In this document: piece after piece, positions 53,691-61,917 of the stretch
Layout: each line of letters opens with the position of its first letter
How positions within the stretch are numbered: the stretch's first letter is position 1
Origin: DASXKD01 sp963762735
Lineage (GTDB): Bacteria; Actinomycetota; Actinomycetes; Streptosporangiales; Streptosporangiaceae
Assembly (NCBI GenBank): GCA_963762735.1
Contig: CAVXMG010000014.1
Location: 1-64,000 of the forward strand
Reading direction: 5' to 3'
Length of the DNA: 64,000 nt
The notes under the pieces: model-generated
Databases searched by the model: none
What the model was told of the DNA's origin: nothing
The model's input: only the letters and a program-made list of their open reading frames with translations
Made by a program: the position numbers and the translations under genes

Positions 53691-55300
53691 CCGCGACGAT
53701 GACGCCGGAGCGCTCGGGCCGAAGGCCCGAGGACGACAGGGACAGTTTCCGGCGGCTTGTGCACGCCGAGTGGACCAAGTTCCGCACCGTGCGCGGCTGG
53801 GTGATCGCCATGGTGATCGGGGCGGCGCTGACCGCGGCGGTCGGGCTGTACGCCGCGTCCGGGCCGCAGACCGGCTGCCAGCCGTCCGGGCCGAACGGCC
53901 CCATCGGCCCCCCGGCCCCCTGCAACCCGTCCAATCCGGTAGGGCCGGGCGGTGAGGCGGTCAGTGACGGCTACTACTTCGTGCACCAGGCACTGCGCGG
54001 GAACGGCAGCGTCACCGTGCGGGTGACCTCGCTGACCGGCCTCTCCTCGCCGCCGGGTGGCGGGATCGCGCCGGGGCCGAACCCGGAGCAGAACTTCACC
54101 GCCGGCATCCAGCCCTGGGCCAAGGCCGGGATCCTCGTCACCGCGAGCACCAGGCAGGGGTCGGCGTACGCGGCGATGATGGTCACCGGCGGTCACGGCG
54201 TGCGGATGCAGTACAACTACACCGGCGACACGCCGGGCCTGCCCGGGGCCGTGTCCGCCGCCTCGCCGCGCTGGCTGCGGCTGGTCACGGGCCGGTGACA
54301 CGCTCACCGGGTACGACTCCGCCGACGGCACGCACTGGACCAGGGTCGGCACCGTCAGCGCTGGCGGGCCTGCCCGCGACGGTGCAGGCCGGCCCGTTCG
54401 TCACCTCACCCGGGTGGGTGCAGCCAGAGAACAGCGGCGCCACCGTGGCCACCGCGGTCTTCGACCGCCTCAGCATGCCGGCCGCGCCGGCCGGTGCCAG
54501 CTGGCGCGGCGCGAGCATCGGCGCGATGCCACGGGTTGAACGCCCAGGGCTCATCCCTGCCCGGCCGGTTCCACGCCGCTGGCGGCACGTTCACGGTGAC
54601 CGGTTCCGGCGACATCGCGCCGGCCGGGCCCGGGCCCACGAACATCGGCGAGGCCGCCGATGACGGCTTCGTCGGCGCGTTCGCCGGGCTGATCGTCGTG
54701 ATCGTGGTGGGGGCGATGTTCATCACCGCCGAGTACCGGCGCGGCCTGATCCGTACCACGCTCGCCGCGGCCCCGGGGCGCGGCCGGGTTCTGGCGGCCA
54801 AGGCCGTGGTGATCGGCTCGGTCACCTTCGTGGCGGGGGTCATCGGGGCCGCGCCGCTGATCCCGGTCGGTGCGAGCCTGCTGCGCGCCCACGGCAACTA
54901 CGTGTTCCCGATGAGCGCGCTCACCGAGGTACGCCTGGTGGCCGGGATCGCGGCGCTGCTCGCCATGACCGCCGTCCTCGCCCTGGCCGCCGGCACGATC
55001 CTGCGGCACGCCGCGGGGGCCATCACCGCGGTCATCGCGCTCACCGTGGTGGTCTACTTCTTCTCCGTCCCGCTGGCCGTGCTGCCCGCCGGCGCCGCGG
55101 ACTGGCTGCTGCGGGTCACCCCGGCCGCCGGGTTCGCCATCCAGCAGTACGTCCCGGCCTACCCGCAGGTGAACAACATCTACACGCCGCAGCACGGCTA
55201 CTTCCCGCTCGCGCCGTGGGCCGGGTTCGGCGTGCTGTGCCTGTGGGCCGCGGCCGCCCTCTGCCTGGCCACCATCCTGCTCCGCCGGAGGGACGCATGA
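53687..55300 (+). pseudogene. ABC-2-type permease with a large extracytoplasmic lectin-like insertion, frameshifted
   Basis: This gene starts at ATG 53687 (MTATMTPERSGRRPEDDRDS) with the typical LVHAEWTKFRTVRGW before transmembrane helix 1. Then comes an extracytoplasmic domain of roughly 190 residues (about 53930-54530) with jelly-roll features: FTAGIQPWAKAGILVTAS, then GVRMQYNYTGDTPGLPGA and YDSADGTHWTRVGTVSAGG. The second part has five membrane helices (FAGLIVVIVVGAMFITAEYR onward). Two compensating frame changes near 54290 and 54530 break the ORF. Corrected length is 537 residues. ABC-2 permeases are normally about 250-300 residues, so the insertion is unusual. The stop overlaps the next gene by four bases. 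Confidence 0.78.
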
Positions 55301-56076
55301 GCGAGGCGCTGCACGCCGAGTGGACCAAGCTGCGGACGCTGCCCGGTACCGGGTGGCTGCTGCTCGGCGTGGTCGCGGCGACCGTGATCATCAGCGCGGC
55401 GGTGTCCGCGAGCGTGTCGTGCTCGTCCACGGCCGCCTGCCACGTCGACATCACCAAGCTCAGCCTCACCGGGACCTACCTCGGCCAGGCGGTCGTGGCC
55501 ATCGTGGCCGTGCTGGCGGTCAGCGGCGAGTACGCCACCGGCATGATCAGGACCACCCTGGCCGCCATGCCGCGCCGGACCACGGTGCTGGCCGCCAAGG
55601 CCACCGTGGTCACCGCGGTGACGCTGGCCGCCGGCACCGCCGCGGTGCTCGGCTCGGTGCTGGCCGGGCGGCTGATCCTGCCCGGCCACGGGTATACCCC
55701 GGCCAACGGCTACCCGGCGCTCTCCCTTGCCAACGGCACGGTGCTGCGCGCGGCCGCAGGCACCGTGCTCTACCTGGGCCTGATCGCGCTGCTCAGCCTC
55801 GGCGTAGCCGCCGCGGTGCGGGACGCCGCGGTGGCCATCGGCCTGGTGCTCGGCCTGCTGTACCTGTTCCCGATCCTCAGCCAGGTGGCCGGCAGCCCCG
55901 GGGTGGCGCGGCACCTGCAGCAGATCGGGCCGATGACCGCCGGGCTGGAGATCCAGGCCAGCACCGGCCTGCGCAGCCTGCCGATCGGCCCATGGGCGGG
56001 CCTCGGCGTGCTGGCCGCCTGGGCCGCGGCGGCGCTGCTGGCCGGTGGCCTGCTGCTGCGCCGCAGGGACGCGTGA
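55297..56076 (+). CDS. ABC-2-type permease
   Basis: This 259-residue membrane protein starts at ATG 55297, overlapping the previous stop by four bases. It opens with the family pattern LHAEWTKLRTLPGTGWLLLG, has about six transmembrane helices, and the loop SGEYATGMIRTTLAAMPRR is a typical ABC-2 coupling segment. With the upstream ATPase and first permease it makes a complete three-gene exporter. It lacks the large outer domain of its partner. The operon is divergent from the two-component system, which probably induces it. Confidence 0.9.
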   Translation: MSEALHAEWTKLRTLPGTGWLLLGVVAATVIISAAVSASVSCSSTAACHVDITKLSLTGTYLGQAVVAIVAVLAVSGEYATGMIRTTLAAMPRRTTVLAAKATVVTAVTLAAGTAAVLGSVLAGRLILPGHGYTPANGYPALSLANGTVLRAAAGTVLYLGLIALLSLGVAAAVRDAAVAIGLVLGLLYLFPILSQVAGSPGVARHLQQIGPMTAGLEIQASTGLRSLPIGPWAGLGVLAAWAAAALLAGGLLLRRRDA

Positions 56077-56195
56077 GTTGCTCCTGGCAGCCACGATGAC
56101 GCTGCGGCCGCGGATGCGCGATGCCCGGTCGTCGTAGCGCATGAAATGGCCGTCCCGGCGGGAATGCCGGGAACCCGGCGGCTGTTGCCGCGGTC

Positions 56196-56825
56196 ATGAC
56201 ACAGCCGGCTGAACGCGAGACCGTGCAGTTCTGGTTCGACCCGGTGTGCCCGTGGGCCTGGATCACCTCCCGGTGGATGCTGGAGGTGGAGAAGGTCCGG
56301 CCGGTGCATACCGAATGGCGGATCATGTCGCTTGCCTACCTGAACCTGAACCAGCATGAGGGCGAGGGGCTGAGCGAGGAGTACCTGGAGCGGATGAGCC
56401 GGGCCTGGACCCCGGTCCGGATCTGCGCCGCGGCCGCACAGCGCAGCGGCCCGGACGTCCTCGGGCCGCTGTACACGGCCATCGGCACCCGGCTGCACAA
56501 CCAGGGCCGCCGGGAGGACCCCGAGGTGATCCCCGAGGCCCTCGCCGAGGCGGGCCTCCCCGCCGACCTGGCGCAGGCCGCGGTGAGCACCGAGTTCGAC
56601 GAGCAGATCAAGGCCTCGCACCACGAGGCCTTCGACGCTGTCGGGCTCGATGTCGGCACGCCGGTCATCCGCCTCCGCGGCAACACCATCTTCGGCCCGG
56701 TCATCACCCCCGCTCCCAAGGGCGAGGCCGCCGGGCGGCTGTTCGACGGGCTGGCGCTGGTGACCGAGGCGGACGGCTTCTTCGAGCTCAAGCGGACCAG
56801 GGACCGCAAGCCCTCGTTCGACTGA
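56196..56825 (+). CDS. DsbA-like protein, mycothiol-dependent nitroreductase Rv2466c type
   Basis: This 209-residue thioredoxin-fold protein has the active-site segment FDPVCPWAWITSRW near its N-terminus (C18). Rv2466c of Mycobacterium tuberculosis reduces nitro compounds with mycothiol and has a CPWC motif; here the second Cys is Ala (CPWA), so it would be a monothiol version. The cis-proline segment VGLDVGTPVIRLRGNTIFGP and the closing helix are also present. This points to mycothiol metabolism, as expected in actinomycetes. ATG 56196 is the start; no strong ribosome binding site is evident. It lies 120 bases after the ABC permease and before the peptide-binding gene. Confidence 0.86.
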   Translation: MTQPAERETVQFWFDPVCPWAWITSRWMLEVEKVRPVHTEWRIMSLAYLNLNQHEGEGLSEEYLERMSRAWTPVRICAAAAQRSGPDVLGPLYTAIGTRLHNQGRREDPEVIPEALAEAGLPADLAQAAVSTEFDEQIKASHHEAFDAVGLDVGTPVIRLRGNTIFGPVITPAPKGEAAGRLFDGLALVTEADGFFELKRTRDRKPSFD

Positions 56826-56959
56826 ACCGTCCTCGTAAAGCGCGCCCCAAATAGGACCTGCGGGCCCTAAGTACGCCGTGCCGTTCGTGGTAGGAAGTAA
56901 CAGGTTCGGCATGGCACATAGGGGTTCCGGGCTACCCGCGGATAGTGAGGGGTGTGCCG

Positions 56960-58819
56960 GTGAAGCCGCTGATCAAGGCTGCTGCCATTCTTTCTGTCGC
57001 AGCACTCGGGATGAGCGGCCTGGCGTCGTGCAGTTCGGCGGCGAGCACATCCGGCCAGGCCCGCCGCAGGCCGGTGTACGGCGGCACGCTCCGGGTGATC
57101 TCCAACGCCGGGCCGGGGTCGCTGGACCCGGTGCCGACCTACAACTACGCCGGTTACGAGCTGGAGCGCGGTTATGCCCGGCAGCTCGTCACCTACCCGA
57201 CGACGTCACCGGCCACCGCGGCGGGGGCCGCCTGGGCCCGCGCCACCACGCTGGTGCCCGATATGGCGACGCAGGTGCCGACCGTGGCCAACGGCGGGGT
57301 CACCGGGAATGGGCTGGTGTACACCTACCAGCTGCGCAGCGGCGTGGACTGGAACTCCAGCCCGCCGCGGCAGGTGACCGCCGCCGATTTCATCCGCGAA
57401 TTCCAGGCCTTCTGCAACCCGGGCCAGTTCCCGGTCGGGAACCTGAGCTATTTCACTTCTGCGATCGCCGGGTTCGCCAGCTACTGCGCGGCCGAGAGCA
57501 AGCACTTCGCCGCCAAGGGCGCGCCGCCGGTGACCGCGGCCGCGGTGGCGGCGTGGCAGGACACCCACCAGATCTCCGGGCTGTCCGCGCCCGGCGCGCT
57601 GACGCTGCGGGTCACGCTCACCCAGCCGGCCGGTGACTTCAACAACATCATGGCGCTGCCGTTCGCCTCGGCCCGCCCGGCGGAGTATGACGCCTACCTG
57701 CCGGGCAGCGCGGGCCTCAACCAGCACATCCTGTCCGACGGCCCGTACCAGGTCTCGGGCTACACCCCTGGCAAGCAGATCGTGCTGACCCGCAACCCGG
57801 CCTGGCGGCAGTCCACCGACCCGGTGCGGCACCAGTACGTGCACGAGGTCGTGGTGACCCTCGGCACCAGCAGCGACCAGACGGTGCTTGCCGACCTGCA
57901 GGCGGGCAGCCAGGACCTGTTCCTGGCCGACCTGGGGATCCCGTCGCAGGCCATCGCCTCGCTGCAGGCCGTCCACGACGAGCGGCTGCGGATCTGGCCG
58001 AGCAGCAACCTCAACCCGTACATCATCCTCAACCTGCGCTCCCCCAACGACGGCGGCGCGATGGGCAAGCTCGCGGTACGGCAGGCCGTCGAGTACGGGG
58101 TGGACAAGGCCGCGATCGTCAAGGTCAGCGGCGGCCCGGCGGTCGCCAAGATCACCACGGGCGCGATACCGCCCGGCAGCGCCGGGTACCAGCCCTACAC
58201 CAGGTACGCCACCCCCGGCAGCCAGGGCAGCCCGGCCAGGTGCAAGTCGCTGCTCGCCTCGGCGGGCTACGCCCATGGGCTGACGCTCAGCTACCTGTAC
58301 CCGAACGACAGCACGAACACCACGATCTTCGCCTCGATCCAGGGCAGCCTGAGCGCGTGCGGCATCACGCTCAAGGGCATGCCGGAGCCAAGCGGCGGCG
58401 CCTATTTCACCGACCTTGGCAACACTCCGCAGACCGGCAAGCCGGGGACCTGGGACATGGCCACCGGAAGCTGGTTCCCCGACTGGTTCGGCAACAACGG
58501 CCGCACGCTCATCCAGCCGCTGTTCGGCAGCGCCTGCGCCCTCGGCACCGTGAACGCCGGCTGCTACCAGAGTGCCGCGGTGGACGCCCTGATCGCCCAG
58601 GCTCTCAAGACGGCCGCCGCGCCGGCCGCCGCCGCGCTGTGGCGCCAGGCCGGCACGCAAGCCATGAACGACGCCGCCATCGTGCCGCTGATCAGCGGGC
58701 AGATCACCCAGTACGCCAGCAGCCGGGTGCACAGCGCCGCCACGGGCACCGCCAACTTCTCCACTCTCATCCAGGGCTGGGACTTCACCGACATCTGGCT
58801 CAACCCGCCGTCGCCCTGA
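56960..58819 (+). CDS. Oligopeptide/nickel-type ABC transporter substrate-binding lipoprotein (SBP_bac_5)
   Basis: This 619-residue lipoprotein has a lipobox LASC after a short signal (KPLIKAAAILSVAALGMSG) and then the family 5 solute-binding fold: VYGGTLRVISNAGPGSLDP, and LYPNDSTNTTIFASIQGSL late in the domain. It should capture peptides or similar solutes for import. The start is GTG 56960, with GAGGGG seven bases upstream; GTG 56945 is an upstream alternative. Two permease genes follow at 40 and about 1190 bases after the stop. No ATPase genes (DppD/DppF type) are nearby. The region 56826-56959 is the likely promoter and shows no clear operator. Confidence 0.9.
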   Translation: MKPLIKAAAILSVAALGMSGLASCSSAASTSGQARRRPVYGGTLRVISNAGPGSLDPVPTYNYAGYELERGYARQLVTYPTTSPATAAGAAWARATTLVPDMATQVPTVANGGVTGNGLVYTYQLRSGVDWNSSPPRQVTAADFIREFQAFCNPGQFPVGNLSYFTSAIAGFASYCAAESKHFAAKGAPPVTAAAVAAWQDTHQISGLSAPGALTLRVTLTQPAGDFNNIMALPFASARPAEYDAYLPGSAGLNQHILSDGPYQVSGYTPGKQIVLTRNPAWRQSTDPVRHQYVHEVVVTLGTSSDQTVLADLQAGSQDLFLADLGIPSQAIASLQAVHDERLRIWPSSNLNPYIILNLRSPNDGGAMGKLAVRQAVEYGVDKAAIVKVSGGPAVAKITTGAIPPGSAGYQPYTRYATPGSQGSPARCKSLLASAGYAHGLTLSYLYPNDSTNTTIFASIQGSLSACGITLKGMPEPSGGAYFTDLGNTPQTGKPGTWDMATGSWFPDWFGNNGRTLIQPLFGSACALGTVNAGCYQSAAVDALIAQALKTAAAPAAAALWRQAGTQAMNDAAIVPLISGQITQYASSRVHSAATGTANFSTLIQGWDFTDIWLNPPSP

Positions 58820-58858
58820 CGTGCCGACCACGCAGCGCGGCGGGCAGGCCGCGGCCCG

Positions 58859-60244
58859 ATGAGCGTCACCGAACTGCAACTGCAGGCCCAGGGGGGCAGG
58901 GCCGACCCGGTCAAGGCGATCGAGGTGCGCAGCCAGTGGCGGCTGACCTGGCGCCGGCTGCGGCGGGACAAGGCCGCGGTGGCCAGCGCGGCGGTGATCC
59001 TGATCATCGCCGCGCTCGCCGTGGCGGCGCCCGCGTTCGCCGCGCTCACCGGGCACGGGCCTGCGCAGCAGTTCCCTGACACCGGGCTTTCCGCCACCGG
59101 GGCCCCGGCCGGGCCGGGCGGGCAGTTCTGGCTCGGCGCCGACGAACTCGGCCGCGACCTGCTGGTCCGGCTCCTCTACGGTGCCCGCATCTCGCTGTTC
59201 GTCGGGGTGGTGACCACCGTGATCGGCACGGTCCTCGGTGTGAGCGCCGGGCTGGCGGCCGGTTACCTCGGCGGCTGGATCGACATGGCGCTTTCCCGGC
59301 TCGTCGACGCGGTGCTGTCCTTCCCTTACCTCGTCCTTGCCCTGGCGCTCGCGGCCGTGCTCGGGCCGAGCCTGCCGGTGGTGATCGGCGTCATCTCCTT
59401 CTTCGCCTGGTCCGCCATTGCCCGGGTGGTCCGCGGCCAGGCGATCTCGCTGCGGGAACGTGACTACATCGAGGCCGCCAGGTCGCTGGGCGCGGGACCG
59501 CTGCGGATCATGTTCACCGAGATCCTGCCGAACCTGGCCGGCCCGGTGCTTGTGCTCGCCACGCTGTCCATCCCGTCGGCGATCATCTTCGAGGCGACCC
59601 TGTCCTTCCTCGGTCTCGGGGTCCAGCCGCCGACGCCGAGCTGGGGCAACATCCTGGCCGGCGCGCAGAACTACTACAGCGTGGCCTGGTGGTACCTGGT
59701 GTTCCCCGCGCTCGCGCTGCTGATCACCACGCTCGCGTTCAACCTGCTCGGCGACGGCATCAGGGACGCACTCGACCCGGGCGCCGAGCGCCTGCTCGGC
59801 CGGGCCGGCGGTCGCAGGCAGCGGCGTTCCGTCCGGCGTCAGCTGCGCAGGCAAGGCCGCTCCGCTGGCCCGTCGGCTCCGTCACCCGCCCAAGCGCTGG
59901 TTCCCGGCCCCGCGCCTGCCGCGGCGCCGGCCCTGTCCCGGCGGCAGGCCGAGTTTCAGGCGCTACGATCGCCCCCGCCCGGCCGCCGTCCCGGCCCGCA
60001 CCTGCTGCCGTGGCACCGCAGGAGCCATGGCTTTCCCGGCTCGCCCGGTCCCTGCGCGGCTGGCACACCGTGCTGGTCTTCGCCTTCCGGCGCACCCTGT
60101 CCGGCCTGGTCGTGCTGTGGGTGGTCACCCTGGGCACGTTCCTGCTCTTCTTCACCCGCCCGGCGATCTCGGTCGCGCGGTCCATGGCGGGCAAGGAGCC
60201 GACCGCGGCGCAACTGCGCCAGATCACCCGGCAGCTCGGGCTGA
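58859..60244 (+). CDS. Peptide ABC transporter permease (DppC type), C-terminal end uncertain
   Basis: The protein starts at ATG 58859. Its N-terminal WRLTWRRLRRDKAAVASAAV, the DppC-type loop FWLGADELGRDLLVRLLYGA, and the EAA-type loop YIEAARSLGAGPLRIMFTEI identify it. A normal DppC would end near residue 310, LNLLGDGIRDALDPGAERLL. The frame instead runs about 150 residues further through a basic, Pro/Ala-rich stretch and then out of frame over the first helix of the next permease (60010 onward), which real proteins rarely do. An indel between about 59790 and 60010 has probably removed the true stop. Confidence 0.8.
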   Translation: MSVTELQLQAQGGRADPVKAIEVRSQWRLTWRRLRRDKAAVASAAVILIIAALAVAAPAFAALTGHGPAQQFPDTGLSATGAPAGPGGQFWLGADELGRDLLVRLLYGARISLFVGVVTTVIGTVLGVSAGLAAGYLGGWIDMALSRLVDAVLSFPYLVLALALAAVLGPSLPVVIGVISFFAWSAIARVVRGQAISLRERDYIEAARSLGAGPLRIMFTEILPNLAGPVLVLATLSIPSAIIFEATLSFLGLGVQPPTPSWGNILAGAQNYYSVAWWYLVFPALALLITTLAFNLLGDGIRDALDPGAERLLGRAGGRRQRRSVRRQLRRQGRSAGPSAPSPAQALVPGPAPAAAPALSRRQAEFQALRSPPPGRRPGPHLLPWHRRSHGFPGSPGPCAAGTPCWSSPSGAPCPAWSCCGWSPWARSCSSSPARRSRSRGPWRARSRPRRNCARSPGSSG

Positions 60245-61029
60245 ACCAGCCGATCCCCTTGCAGTACTGGCATTTCGTGAACCGGCTGCTGCACGGCAAC
60301 CTCGGTTACTCCTACGCCACCGGCGAGCCAGTGACCACGATCCTGGCCCAGGACCTGCCCCGGACCGCGTCACTGGTCGCCGGCGGGGTGGTGCTCTGGC
60401 TCGTCGGCGGGATCTCGGTCGGCGTGCTGTCCGCGACGCGGGCCCGGAGCCTGTTCGACCGGGTGGCGACCGTGGGCGTGCTGGCCGGGCTGTCGCTGCC
60501 CACGTTCGTGCTCGGCCAGCTCCTCCTGTGGGGCGTGTTCCTGCCGCTCAACGAGCACGGCTTCACCTGGATCCAGGACGGATACGTGAGCCCTGCGGAA
60601 AGCCTGACCGGGTGGGCCGGGCACATGATCCTGCCCTGGATCACCCTGGCCACGGTGTCGGCCGCCGTGTACTCGCGGCTGTCCCGCAGTTCGCTGCTTG
60701 AAACGCTCGGCGAGGACTACATCAGGACCGCGCGGGCCAAGGGGCTGGCCGAGCGCCGCGTGGTGCTCCGCCACGCGATGCGGTCCGCGCTCACGCCGGT
60801 GGTGTCCCAGCTCGGCATCGACGTCGGCACGCTGCTCGGCGGCGTCGTGGTGGTCGAGACCGTGTTCGGGATCGGTGGCATCGGCCAGGACTCGGTCGAG
60901 GCGATCGACCAGGGCAACCTGCCGCTGATCATCGGTTTCGTGCTGGCCGCCGCCGTGTTCGTCATCGTGGCCAACATCCTCGTGGACATCGCCTACACCC
61001 TGCTCGACCCCCGCGTCCGGCTGAGCTGA
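60010..61029 (+). CDS. Peptide ABC transporter permease (DppB type)
   Basis: This 339-residue permease has the family N-terminal RRTLSGLVVLWVVTLGTFLL, PTAAQLRQITRQLGLNQPIP and the EAA loop YIRTARAKGLAERRVVLRHA, followed by LIIGFVLAAAVFVIVANILV and the closing LDPRVRLS. The start is taken as GTG 60010 (VAPQEPWLSRLARSLRG); the upstream frame is Pro/Ala-rich and overlaps the DppC gene. It would form the import pore with DppC. DppB normally precedes DppC, but here the order is DppC then DppB. No ATPase follows. Confidence 0.88.
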   Translation: MAPQEPWLSRLARSLRGWHTVLVFAFRRTLSGLVVLWVVTLGTFLLFFTRPAISVARSMAGKEPTAAQLRQITRQLGLNQPIPLQYWHFVNRLLHGNLGYSYATGEPVTTILAQDLPRTASLVAGGVVLWLVGGISVGVLSATRARSLFDRVATVGVLAGLSLPTFVLGQLLLWGVFLPLNEHGFTWIQDGYVSPAESLTGWAGHMILPWITLATVSAAVYSRLSRSSLLETLGEDYIRTARAKGLAERRVVLRHAMRSALTPVVSQLGIDVGTLLGGVVVVETVFGIGGIGQDSVEAIDQGNLPLIIGFVLAAAVFVIVANILVDIAYTLLDPRVRLS

Positions 61030-61129
61030 GCCATTCCAGCCCTTCTTGCCGTATCGGCCTTTCGGTGCGAAGGTCGATTCCGCGAGTGTGGCCGAGTCCC
61101 GGTTAATGCCGGGAGGAAAGAGGTTCGCG

Positions 61130-61663
61130 ATGCGCAAGTACCTCGGTTTGTCCGTGATCAGCGTATGCCTGCTGGTGCTCCTGACGGGTACCACCGCCTT
61201 TGCCGGCACCAGCAGCACCTACTACGCAGGCAAGAACTCCCAGGGCCAGAAGCTGCTGTTCAGCGTGGACCAGACCGCGAACGGCCCAAGATTCGACCCC
61301 TTCTTCACCACCCTGGTGCTCCACTGCCCGGCGACCGGTAACACGATCACCGCGGGATTCAGCTTCATCGGATTCGAGATTCCCCTCAAGAATGGGAAGT
61401 TCAGCATCTCACTCAACGACCTCTCCGACCTCTTCACCTGGAGTGGGACCATAACCCCACAAAAGGCAACCGGGACCGAGTTCTACGACCTGGCCGCGTT
61501 CGACAACCAGAAGGGCCTGCAGGACTGCGCCTCGGGCACGGTCCCCTGGGCGGCCCAGGCTCTCGTGCCTGCCTCATCGAAGACCACCGCACCGCACGCC
61601 TCCTACAACGTCACCGTCACCAAGGCAGCGGATGGTTCGGTGCACTACACGGTTACCCACTAG
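61130..61663 (+). CDS. Secreted protein of unknown function
   Basis: This 177-residue protein begins with a signal peptide (MRKYLGLSVISVCLLVLLTG, cleavage probably after AFA). The mature chain is beta-rich with one Cys pair (LVLHCPATGN and GLQDCASG) and reads GFSFIGFEIPLKNGKFSISL and YNVTVTKAADGSVHYTV. I do not recognise the family. ATG 61130 has GGGAGGAAAGAGG upstream; an earlier in-frame ATG at 61106 would add eight residues. It ends in a hairpin terminator. GC content is lower here than in its neighbours, which could mean transfer or simply secretion-related composition. Confidence 0.75.
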   Translation: MRKYLGLSVISVCLLVLLTGTTAFAGTSSTYYAGKNSQGQKLLFSVDQTANGPRFDPFFTTLVLHCPATGNTITAGFSFIGFEIPLKNGKFSISLNDLSDLFTWSGTITPQKATGTEFYDLAAFDNQKGLQDCASGTVPWAAQALVPASSKTTAPHASYNVTVTKAADGSVHYTVTH

Positions 61664-61684
61664 CGGGAACACCGGGCAGATTTT

Positions 61685-61719
61685 CGCCAGCCCGGGGAGG
61701 CTACCTCTCCGGGCTGGCG
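61685..61719. terminator. Hairpin terminator between convergent genes
   Basis: CGCCAGCCCGG (61685-61695) pairs perfectly with CCGGGCTGGCG (61709-61719), about 20 bases after the secreted-protein stop. It lies between that gene and the regulator gene on the minus strand. The rest of 61720-61917 shows no gene I can support. Confidence 0.75.
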
Positions 61720-61917
61720 TGATCATCTTCCGGGCGCAGCGCGATGGCCATGACAGAGACGGCCAGCGTAGCTGAGCCTCAGTCCGCGCGGCGCCCCGCG
61801 CCGCCCACGCGATGTGGGCAGCGGGAACTCGACGACGGGGGCGGGCATGCTCGCCATGGGACTTCTCTCCTTCCGGGAAGCCCTCCGGACTGGCTTGATC
61901 GATGAGGGTTCGATGGA

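Noticed and set aside
61723..61857. 44-residue minus-strand ORF with GGAGAG upstream (MASMPAPVVEFPLPTSRG...)
   Set aside because: A ribosome binding site is possible, but the second half is low-quality text and it lies between the hairpin and the regulator gene without conservation evidence.
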